A stretch of DNA of 19,353 nucleotides. It comes from Baffinella frigidus (lineage: Eukaryota; Cryptophyceae; Cryptomonadales; Baffinellaceae). Position numbers and translations under genes: made by a program. The stretch spans positions 12,490-31,842 of the forward strand of contig MU646370.1 in the NCBI GenBank assembly GCA_026770585.1, given 5' to 3'. The notes under the pieces were generated by a model, which was given only the letters and a program-made list of their open reading frames with translations, was not told the DNA's origin and did no database searches. Of the stretch, positions 7,943 to 16,075 are shown in pieces; the stretch's first letter is position 1; each line of letters opens with the position of its first letter.

Positions 7943-7956
7943 CGTCCAGCATAGGC

Positions 7957-8096
7957 GGAGCCCTCCACCAACCACCACACGAGAACCAAATCGAAGAATG
8001 CCAAAGGTCCATTTCCCCAGCAGACTAAACTCTCAGGGTTTAGTCTGCAGGGGAAATCAAGTTTTGCGTTGGTTCACTTTGGTGGCTGGTGGCTCC
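7957..8096. mobile_element. Family I foldback element with internal hairpin
   Basis: Outer arms GGAGCCCTCCACCAACCACC and GGTGGCTGGTGGCTCC (imperfect). The inner hairpin has 20-bp arms at 8011-8030 (ATTTCCCCAGCAGACTAAAC) and 8038-8057 with one mismatch. Only about 14 bp separates this element from the preceding foldback. Confidence 0.75.
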
Positions 8097-8221
8097 AGCG
8101 TCCCCAAAAGCTCCAGGCCCACGCGACGTTCCTCAACCCCGAACCCTACACCAACGTACAGCGGGCACGTGCAACTCAGGGCCGAGCAGTAGCGAGGTCC
8201 CACGCCGCGGGGCAGTATCAT

Positions 8222-8289
8222 CCGGGGAAACCTATTTTTCTTTAGTTTGATGGCAAGGAAAATTACTACATAAATGCTTTAATATTACA
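8222..8289 (+). mobile_element. Left half of a CCGGGGAAAC foldback
   Basis: CCGGGGAAACCTATTTTTCT, then TGGCAAGGAAAATTACTACA and ATGCTTTAATATTAC match the left half of the complete element at 18667-18799. The right half is missing; the sequence breaks into a short (TA)n run at about 8290-8302. Confidence 0.7.
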
Positions 8290-8389
8290 TTATATATATA
8301 TATCCTCTGTCTGAGTAAGCTTCGGCTCGCCATTAATTCATTTTAGTTGGAATCATGCACTAGCTTTCCTGCTGTACACGTATCGTATG

Positions 8390-8422
8390 GCGAGCGCAGT
8401 TTGACTCAGGTAGAGCGGGAAG
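8390..8422 (-). mobile_element. Family E single end
   Basis: GCGAGCGCAGTTTGACTCAG followed by GTAGAGCGGGAAG resembles the ends at 17948-17980 and 18399-18431. No partner end is identified. Confidence 0.5.
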
Positions 8423-8589
8423 ATAACCTGAGGTCAAGGGTCCACCGCACGCCACGCAGGTCAACTTTCGAAAAGCCAATCAACTTTCGAAAACACCCGA
8501 GGGAAAATAACCTGTTCGATCCTGCCGTCGTCAAACTCCTCGATCGGAAGGAGTTCCCCGAACGCCGCCGGGATCAGCAACTCATCATT

Positions 8590-8690
8590 CCAGGCCCCTC
8601 CCCCCTTGACATTCGAGGCTGCTCCGCCTTTGACATTTCCGGCCCCTCCATCTTTGACATTTCCGGCGCCTCTGTTTTTGGACGGAGACT
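8590..8690. repeat. Short tandem repeat of about 30 bp with open frames
   Basis: The word CTTTGACATTTCCGGC and variants recur three to four times. On the + strand it encodes a periodic peptide (FDISGPS-like, within an open frame at 8347-8769). On the - strand it encodes NVKGGA-like repeats (open frame 8461-8742). Neither matches a family I recognise, and the periodicity comes from the DNA repeat, so I do not call a gene. Confidence 0.6.
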
Positions 8691-8748
8691 GGATCTGCCC
8701 TGGGAGGGACCTTCCTCTCCCTACTACCCCTGCCGCGTCCACCTGTAT

Positions 8749-9016
8749 GGGTTAGGGCTTAGGGCTTAGGGCTTAGGGCTTAGGGCTTGGGGCTTAGGGT
8801 TTAGGGCTTAGGGTTTAGGGCTTAGGGCTTAGGGCTTAGGGCTTAGGGCTTAGGGCTTAGGGTTTAGGGCTTAGGGTTTAGGGCTTAGGGTTTAGGGCTT
8901 AGGGCTTAGGGCTTAGGGCTTAGGGCTTAGGGCTTAGGGTTTAGGGCTTGGGGCTTAGGGCTTAGGCCTAAGGGCTTAGGGTTTGGGGTTTGGGGTTTGG
9001 GGTTTGGAGTTTAGGT
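8749..9016. repeat. CTTAGGG / TTTAGGG variant array
   Basis: About 38 heptamers, mostly CTTAGGG with interspersed TTTAGGG, ending in several TTTGGGG units. It is G-rich on the + strand. The dominance of one variant shows amplification of a mutated unit, unlike a true chromosome end. Confidence 0.92.
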
Positions 9017-9410
9017 CGTCGGGGCGCGGCCACTGGGCGTTTTTATCTCAGAAAACCTTTTTGGAAGTCGTTTTCTTAAGTCAACCACCTCAGGACCCAG
9101 TAAAAGCTGCTACAGGTTGCTGGTGGCTGACGTCACTGGTGCATCTACTACCCCGATCGCACCGCTACTCATTCCTAGCTCTGCCTCGCTAAATCTGGGC
9201 TCGCCACAGCCTGAGATTTAGATGCCCTGTTGTACTGGGCTTCTCCTCTAAATGATTTACATGGCTTAGGGTTTAGTGTTTATAATCCCTAAACCATAAA
9301 CCTTAACGAGCACAGTGTTACAAAGGCACAGCTAGTGGTCTTCTTTGACAACCTGGAATCCGGACGGGTTATGCTGCGCGATGCCAATACCTTCCCAACG
9401 TTCTAGCTCT
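9017..9410. other. Unassigned stretch with one family E end
   Basis: Contains CCTAGCTCTGCCTCGCTAAA at 9174, a single family E terminus, with a small CTAAATCT/AGATTTAG hairpin after it. A short stretch of TTTAGGG-like repeat lies at 9265-9305. A 34-codon open stretch (9308-9406) is too short to call. Confidence 0.45.
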
Positions 9411-9605
9411 CCACCAACCCTCACAGCCGGGGCAAATCGATGAATTTAGACTTTTGTGCAAAAGCAGTTTTAAAACTCCAAACACCCTGCAGTGATCAAG
9501 TTTTGGGAGTTTTAAAAATAACCGACGCCGGAATCCGGCGGTCTGCAAGGGCATTACGTACCGCGAAAATCGGCCATTTGCCCCCCAGACCGTGAGGGTT
9601 GGTGG
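9411..9605. mobile_element. Family J TIR element, complete copy
   Basis: A 195-bp element. The left terminus CCACCAACCCTCACAGCCGG continues GGCAAAT, mirrored by ATTTGCCCCCCAGACCGTGA then GGGTTGGTGG at the right. Arms are about 30 bp with few mismatches. The interior is shared with 1074-1245, including ACCGACGCCGGAATCCGGCG, which carries a GCCGGAATCCGGC palindrome. Confidence 0.82.
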
Positions 9606-9636
9606 CTGCCTCAGCCAGCTGTCAACACCTTCCCTA

Positions 9637-10320
9637 CTAGCTCTGCCTCAGTCAACCTTGAAGCTCTGCATCAGTCAGCTTCTCCGACTATTCTCGAGTG
9701 GGCATGCCAGCTCTGCGGTACACATCTGGCAACTTTTGGGGTAAACGAGAGCCCGGGCTCACCGAAATGGTCAAAAAAAATCAGGCTGAGACAGCGCTAG
9801 ACCTTACGTCAGTTCGATCCCTCGATGTCGGCTCTTCCTATCATTCCGAAGCTCTTCCTATCATTCCGAAGCCGGTTCTTCCTATCATTCCGAAGCTTCT
9901 CCGACTATTCTCGAGTGGGCATGCCAGCTCTGCGGTACAAATCCTTCAACGTTTGGGGAAAACGAGAGCCCGGGCTCACCAAAATGGTGAGGAACAATCA
10001 GACTGAGTCAGCGCTAGACCTTACGTCTGTTCGATCCCTCGATGTCGGCTCTTCCTATCATTCCGAAAGCAGAATTTGCGAAGTGGTGGGTTGTCCACCA
10101 ACTAATAACCCTAAACCTGGCACCACGCTGCAACTCTCCCAAGACCCAAAACGTTATGGCGCAGGGAGACCTCCCACCCTCTAGACATTTCTGAGTTTGT
10201 TTCGGTCTCGCCAATTCGGCGAGACCAGGGCTCTGTTCACCCCAAAGTTGACGGATTTGTACCGCAGACCCAGGGGGGCAACTTTCGAATAGTCTGTTAA
10301 AGCGACTGAGGCAGAGCTAG
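9637..10320. mobile_element. Composite family E element (684 bp)
   Basis: Perfect 17-bp inverted termini, CTAGCTCTGCCTCAGTC and GACTGAGGCAGAGCTAG. The interior has a 170-bp direct duplication (about 9679-9850 and 9896-10067) beginning CTTCTCCGACTATTCTCGAG. Between the units lies a three-fold 19-20 bp repeat, CTTCCTATCATTCCGAAG. Internal words such as AGACAGCGCTAG (about 9790) and TGAGTCAGCGCTAG (about 10003) look like further family ends, so the element seems built by insertion of family members into each other. No transposase is seen. Confidence 0.8.
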
Positions 10321-10458
10321 GGTTAGCTAGAGAATTTGGATGCGACGCCGATCAACACACCCACACGAGAATGCTAGCGGGGCCTATTCAGACCTCGAAG
10401 TCTTCATGCTGGGGGGTCGTGTTTCCAACTTTCGCCCGTCTCCGCGTTATCGCCCCTG

Positions 10459-10584
10459 CCGCGCCAGAATGCAGGAGGGGGTTGATTTTTTTACAACGTA
10501 TCTGGATACGTTCGTTGACTTTTGAAAACCACTGCCTTGAAGAGGAATCGACTTTTGGCGAACCCTTCCAAGGCTCTGGCGTGG
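10459..10584. mobile_element. Family C MITE, copy 2
   Basis: A 126-bp element with termini CCGCGCCAGAAT and GCTCTGGCGTGG. The interior GCAGGAGGGGGTTGATTTTT, then ATCTGGATACGTTCGTTGAC and TTTTGAAAACCACTGCCTT is nearly the same as 815-943. Confidence 0.82.
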
Positions 10585-10835
10585 TGCTGCTGCGGAGGGT
10601 GTCGGGAATGCTCAGAGCTACATGTCATTTTACGCCCTGCGTCCATCTACTATTTTCCCTTGAAATCGGCAAAAGTTGCCGGAAATGCTCACAAATAATT
10701 GACTTTGACGGAAAAGTAACCGCAGGATATGGGTGAAAATGGCTCCAAGCAACCACCTAGCCCTCCCCCGTAGTTCGTGTGTCTCTCGTTCTATTGGATC
10801 ACTCAACGTAAAGCTCGAGAGGAACAACAGCCTTG

Positions 10836-10950
10836 GGATCTTCTCCCTCTTCTTCTTTGGCTGGGATCTTCTCCCTCTGGGGGGTCGGGTGTTGGGTTTT
10901 GGGGGGTCGGGTGTTGGGTTTCGGGGGGTCGGGTGTTGGGTTTTGGGGAC
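10836..10950. repeat. GGGATCTTCTCCCTCT duplication and 22-bp minisatellite
   Basis: GGGATCTTCTCCCTCT occurs twice (about 10836 and 10864). It is followed by three units of GGGGTCGGGTGTTGGGTTTT plus GG, a G-rich repeat with quadruplex-forming potential. A short C-rich CCCTAAA stretch follows at about 10984-11003. Confidence 0.85.
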
Positions 10951-11125
10951 GGTCAAGGGGGCAGGACGTCTCGCTGCAGGATAAAACCCTAAACCCTAAA
11001 CCCCTGGAGGTAATCGGAGCCTATCCCGACTTCGGGGAACTCTCTCGTGGAGTTGACTGATGATTTCGGGTCCTCTCGCCTTACTACTGAACTTCCCTGG
11101 CGCAACGTGTGATCAAGAAAGGAAA

Positions 11126-11489
11126 GTGCCTTTCGAGTCGCTCCTCGGGCCTGATCTCGGCCGTGACGTGATCAACTTTGAAACGATTTTTTTTCTCAGA
11201 ATTGGCACGATGATCTTCGAAATTGGACACGATCCATACAGCGGACTTCGAAGCGATTTTGAATAACCCCTAAGCGATAAGACCTAGGACTCTACAGTAG
11301 GCAACCCGTAGGGACGTAACGGAAACTCCGAAATTTCCTGCCCGAAACTCCCTTCGTAGCACGATATATGGCAAGCCATCTTGTCAAGAAAAAAACAAAA
11401 CCGGACACGGTCAACGAAAAGTTACAAAGATTTAGTTGGTCACGTGACGGCCCAGATCGATGAGGCCCGAGGAGGGACTCGAAAGGCAC
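11126..11489. mobile_element. Family G TIR element containing a family A fragment
   Basis: A 364-bp element. The left arm begins GTGCCTTTCGAGTCGCTCCT and continues CGGGCCTGATCTCGGCCG; the right arm ends GAGGAGGGACTCGAAAGGCA plus C. Arms are about 55 bp with a few mismatches and a small gap. A degraded family A segment (CCTAAGCGATAAGACCTAGG to CCCGTAGGGACGTAACGG, about 11262-11323) lies inside, indicating nested insertion. The 25 bp just before the element (CAACGTGTGATCAAGAAAGG and AAAG) recurs at about 12200. Confidence 0.8.
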
Positions 11490-11633
11490 GCGGACAGGAA
11501 GTTGAGCAGTGAGTTGGAACCTGGGCCTTTGTACTTGGAGATAGAGGCGTCTCCTCCTACTATGAGCGACGCGGCGCTCCGTACCGACGGGGCCCCGCCT
11601 CTGCGGGTTACAGTTTATGGTTCAGGGGTTTGG

Positions 11634-11900
11634 GTTCCGGGGTTAGGGTTTGGGGGGGTTTGGTGTTTAGGGTTTAGGATTAGGGGTTTGGTGTTTGGTG
11701 TTTGGTGTTTAGGGATTAGGGTTAGGGGTGAGGCTCTAGGTGTGAGGGTTTAGGGGTGAGGGGTGAGGGTCTAGAGTCTAGGGTCTAGGGTCCAGGGGTG
11801 AGGGGTGAGGGGTGAGGGGTGAGGGGTGAGGGGTCAGAGTTCAGGGGTTCATGACAGACACCGGATGTTTAGGGTTTATAGTTTAGGGTTTAGGGTGTAG
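11634..11900. repeat. Degenerate TTTAGGG / GGGTGAG array
   Basis: G-rich on the + strand. TTTAGGG and GGTTTGGTGTTT words give way to a run of six GGGGTGA heptamers (about 11790-11832) and return to TTTAGGG at about 11867-11897. This is the last G-rich array before the strand of the repeats switches inside the gene. Confidence 0.85.
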
Positions 11901-12593
11901 ATGAGACCGTGCGGCGACTGGAGTCGAAACGTCCAGGAAGTGGTCTTCGTCCGCTGCCATCTGCAAACGTTTGCTCGGCATTCTCGGTCTCGGTGCGCCG
12001 GTCAGCGAAGTGGAGACGTCCAAACCGCCACCCCCTCAGCGTTGGGTCAGCCGTCCCGATATGCTGTAAATCAGCCCCTCTTTCACGCGCTGAACTGCCG
12101 CACGCGCGTCAAGGCGCGACGGCGGCGCCCCTGACGCTCAGCAACGTCACCTCCCGCGCCGGGACGCCATCCTGAAGTTGAGGCCTCAACAGGCGTGATG
12201 CAACGTGTGATCAAGAAAGGAAAGCTCGAGAAGCGTCGAACGAGCAACGAGTGGACCCTTGCCTCCGCGAGCTGCCCGAGTCTGTGCGGCGAGCAGCCGT
12301 CACTCCAACACACACGTCGGGTGTGGGGGTGAACCCCTGAGATCTTACAAGGATTTTCTCCCCCACCGTCCACAATTTCCAATTTTTTGAAGTTGCTTGA
12401 GCATAACCTGTTCTCAAGAATTTTCTCAAGTTGACAGGCAACTTTTGGAGAGAGAGGCTCGTGACCTGTCTGTCAGTTCTGCTGTGCCAGGTGTCGTTCT
12501 AGTGTTCCAGCGGCTTGGGTGCGATCAACGACACACAACAAACCACCGATTAACCTTTCGAACCCCCTCTGAAAGTGCGCTGCGTCGAGCGAG
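11901..12593 (+). other. 5' flank of the PLAA gene
   Basis: About 690 bp upstream of the start codon. The first 280 bp are GC-rich with overlapping open frames on both strands (for example 11909-12175 and 12083-12382), but none encodes a recognisable protein. An imperfect inverted repeat around 12389-12448 (GAAGTTGC ... GCAACTTTT) brackets CTCAAG repeats. I see no convincing TATA box. The promoter and 5' UTR presumably lie here, but that is inference from position. Confidence 0.45.
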
Positions 12594-12722
12594 ATGGCCG
12601 ACACCTGGAAGCTGCGCTGCGAGCTGCACGGCCACGAGCAGGATGTCCGCGCCATTTGCGCGTTTTCGGATTCCACCCTCGCAACATGCTCCCGCGACAA
12701 GTCCATCCGCGTCTGGGAGCCG
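12594..12722 (+). CDS. PLAA: PLAA exon 1: start and WD blade 1
   Basis: Encodes residues 1-43, starting MADTWKLRCELHGHEQDVRA and ending SRDKSIRVWEP. The GH (13-14) and RVW (39-41) positions frame the first WD repeat. The donor CCG|GTGCGT falls in phase 0 and the next exon resumes in phase 0 after a 156-bp intron. Confidence 0.93.
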
Positions 12723-14685
12723 GTGCGTCCCCTGCCCTCTCCACCAGCCGCAGCCGCCCGCCTGCGGCCGGGGATCCTTCCTCTCAGCGCCACACACACC
12801 CGTGACACATTCAAAACCCTGGCAAGCGCTACGTCCACGCAAATCCCATGTACGCGCTGAGTTCGGCTTGGTTTGCAGATTGATGGCCGTGACTTCGCGT
12901 CCAAGAGCGTCCTTCTTGGGCACGAGCACTTCATCGCGACTGTCATCGAGCTGCCGCCGTGCGCTGCGCACCCCACCGGAGCGATCCTTTCCGCCGGCTA
13001 CGACCGGACCATGAGCGGTCAGACGATTGTGAAGCCTGTCATCAACATCTGGTTCGCCCCCACACACCCCGCATCCTCCCCCCAAGCGTCCCGCCAGGTC
13101 AGGCCCACGGCGCCGCGTGAACTTCAAGTCACACTTCATTTGCTGGAGTCGAAGATCTTGACCCGCTGACATTCACTTGCCAACGGCAGGGAGGGGAGCA
13201 CGATCGTCGGGGTCCTGGAGGGGCACACGCTCACCGTCTGTGGGCTGGCGCTGACGCCCTCTGGGCAGCTGGTCTCGGTCTCGTGGGACAAGACGGTCCG
13301 CGTGTGGGACCTGAGCACGCGGCAGTGCACGGCCGTGCTCGCGGGGCACGAGGCCGCCGTCTGGGACGTGCTGTGCCTCGAGGACGGCTCGGTGCTCACC
13401 GCGTCTGCGGACAAGACCGTCAAGCGCTGGCGCGGCGCGGTGTGCGAGCACACCTACAAGGTGCGTGCAGGCCCACGGCGGTTGAGCAGCGTCGCCGCAC
13501 ACGCCAGTTTGTGCGCCAGGAGCGTTTGCTCCCGTTTGCGGCCGGGGCGAGACGCGCTGGGCGTGCGTGGAGCTCACCGCGGGGTGCTGTACGCAGGGGC
13601 ACACGGACTGCGTGCGCGCGCTCGCGCTGGTGTCCGGGATCGGCTTCCTGTCCACCGGTAACACCCCAAACCCTGCACCCTACACCCTGAACCCCAAACC
13701 CCAAACCCTGAACCCTGAACCCTAAACCCTCAGCCCTAAAACCTAAACCCTAAGCCCTAAACCCTAAACCCCAAACCCTAAACCCTAAACCCCAAACCCC
13801 AAACCCCAAACCCTGATTCCTGATCCTTAAACCCTAAGCCCTAAACCCTAAACCCTAAGCCCTACAACCCTCTACCCTAAACCCCAAACCCCAAACCCCA
13901 AACCCCAAACCCCAAACCCCAAACCCTAAACCCTAAAACCTGAACCCCAAACCCCAAACCCCAAACCCGAACCCCTAAACCCTAAACCCTAAACCCGACA
14001 CCCTGAACCCCAAACCCTGCACCCTAAACCCTAAACCCCAAACCCTAAACCCTAAACCCTGAACCATGCACCCTAAACCCCAGAACCTGGACACTAAACT
14101 CTACACCCCAAACCAGGCAACGATGGCGTGATCATCCTCTGGGACTTGGCGGGCGGCCAGGTGGACCACCGACACCTTAACAACCCTAAACCCTAAACCC
14201 TACACCCTAAACCTTAAACCCTACACCCTACACCCTAAACCCTAAGCCCTAAACCCTAAACCCTAAACCCTAAACCCTAAACCCCAAACCCTCAACCCTC
14301 AACCCCCAACCCTATACCCTATACCCTATACACTCAACCATCAACCCTCAACCCTACACCTTAAATTCTAAACCCTAAACCCCAAACGCTAAACCCTCAA
14401 CCCTAAACCCTAAACCCTAAACCCTAAACCCCATACCCTATACCCTATACCTTGAACACTAAACCATAAACCCTCAACCCTACACCCTACACCCTACACC
14501 CTCAACCTTCAACTCTAAACCCTCAACTCTAAACCTTACCTTAAACCTTAAACCCTGAACCCCAAGCAGCTCCTGAAGCTCACCGGGCACGACTCTTTCG
14601 TGTACTCCCTCGCCGTGCTCCCCACCGGGTTAACCCCTAAACCCTGAACCCAAAACCCTAAACTCTAAACCCTAAACCTTAAACC

Positions 14686-14717
<32 letters not shown>

Positions 14718-16034
14718 AGCCTAACCCCTAACCCCTAAACCCTGAACCCTGAACCCTGAACCCTACACCAGGGAGATCGTGTCGGGGTCGGAGGACAAGA
14801 TGTGCAAGGTGTGACCCTTCTCTTCTCGTCACACATTTCACCCTTGCTCAAAAATCGCACCCTGGCTCAAAAATCTCACCCAGGCTCCATATCGCGGTCG
14901 TTGGTGTCAACTTGATCAACCTCGCCTTCCCCCCACGTGTGGCGGAACCATAATGTTCAGTGTTTAGGGGCAGGTAGAGCGCTGTGCAGAGAAGTTGGCC
15001 ACCAAAAATGGGAAAATGGAAAAATTGGAGCCAGTTCGTCCACTTTTGAGAAATCCATGGTACTAAATTTCTCAAAAGTTGACAAAATGGCTCCAATTTC
15101 TCGATTTTCCATTATTTCCCTTGTTTCCTGTGGCCAACTTCTCTGCACAGCGCTCTAGCAGGGCCCACGAGACCACCCCCCTGACGCAGAGCACACCTGC
15201 AAGGTGTGACGGAAAGTGCGTGGCGATCATCTTGCACGCCGGGTCGGTGTGGGGCGTGACGCTCCATTTGTCAACTTAACACACCTCGCCTCCCCCCCAG
15301 GTGGAGCACACCTGCAAGGTGTGGCCCTCCTCTGCTCGTCACAAATCGCACCCTGGCTCACAAATTTCACCCTGGCTCCATACCGCGGTCGTTGGTGTCA
15401 ACTTAACAAACCTCGCCACCCCCCCAGGTGTGGCGGGACGGCAAGTGCGTGGCGAGCATCGCGCACGCGGGGTCGGTGTGGGGCGTGACCGCGCTGCCCA
15501 ACGGGGACATCGCTACGGCGTGCTCTGACTGCGTCGGTGCCACCCCCCCGCGCCAACCTCTCTTCGTTTTAGATACGCCCGGGTGAGTGTTAGACACACC
15601 CGGGCGAGTGTTAGACACACCCAGACGAGCTTTAGACACACCCGGGCGAGTGTTAGTCACATCTGGGCGAGTCCCCCGCACACGATCCTCTCAGCTTCGA
15701 TGCGCAAAGCGCGAGTACTAGCTCTGCCTGTGTCGGGTTGACTCAGGTTGCGTTCGTCCCAAAGTTCACGGATTTGTACAACAGCACCGGGGAATCAACT
15801 CACGATCTCCTCATTTTGAGGACCCGATTAACTCAGGCAGCGCTAGAAGTAGCGTCTGCTTTCTGGCTTCTGCAGCAGTGGTGCGGGACTGACTGCTTCG
15901 GGTGTGGTGGTGTGCAGCGCGGGTGTTCTCCCGCGTTCCTGAGCGGTTCGCCGAGGCCGACACGCTGCAAGCATACGAGGTGCCCCCTCCCCGCAAATTT
16001 CTCAAAAATGTAGGTACCGTTCCCAAACACCAGG

Positions 16035-16075
<41 letters not shown>

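Larger units (their letters stand above)
14806..15437 (+). repeat. Intron 7: partial duplications of intron 7 and exon 8 edges
   Basis: The segment 14806-14948 (AAGGTGTG..., TCAAAAATCGCACCCTGGCTC, CGCGGTCGTTGGTGTCAACTT, ...GTGTGGCGGAAC) recurs at 15316-15437, where it ends in the real exon 8 acceptor. In the upstream copy the acceptor AG has become AC (CCCCCACGTGTGG). A third piece, 15190-15270, copies the exon 7 donor edge and the body of exon 8. Confidence 0.85.

Noticed and set aside
8347-8769. 140-codon + strand open frame and its 93-codon minus-strand partner
   Set aside because: Both contain a periodic stretch from the same 30-bp DNA repeat and run into the CTTAGGG array; neither is recognisable. 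Kept only as a repeat feature.
8749-9016. Possible true chromosome end
   Set aside because: Units are heterogeneous and unique sequence and a gene follow on both sides, so this is an interstitial array.
9308-9409. Short open stretch reading LNEHSVTKAQLVVFFDNLES and onward to a stop
   Set aside because: The composition looks protein-like, but 34 codons without a start, splice context or known homology is within chance expectation.
12397-13014. 205-codon open frame on the + strand overlapping PLAA exons 1-2
   Set aside because: It is in a different frame from the exons that match PLAA, is rich in S, R, P and T as expected for an out-of-frame reading of GC-rich DNA, and matches no family I know.
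13052-13097. Extension of exon 2 to the CAG|GTCAGG donor at 13098
   Set aside because: It would add a serine/proline-rich stretch right after the WD tryptophan and need a weak acceptor (GGGAG) at 13193; the 13052 donor restores the tryptophan codon and a regular repeat. It remains possible as an alternative splice form.
12473-13172. Long minus-strand open frames opposite PLAA exons 1-2 (167 and 215 codons)
   Set aside because: Antisense shadows of GC-rich coding sequence; no recognisable domain.
13173-13690. Open frames on both strands around exon 3
   Set aside because: Antisense and out-of-frame readings of the WD40 exon.
15403-15681. Minus-strand frame encoding a seven-residue periodic peptide
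   Set aside because: The periodicity comes from the five 21-bp intron repeats; no start context or homology supports a gene.
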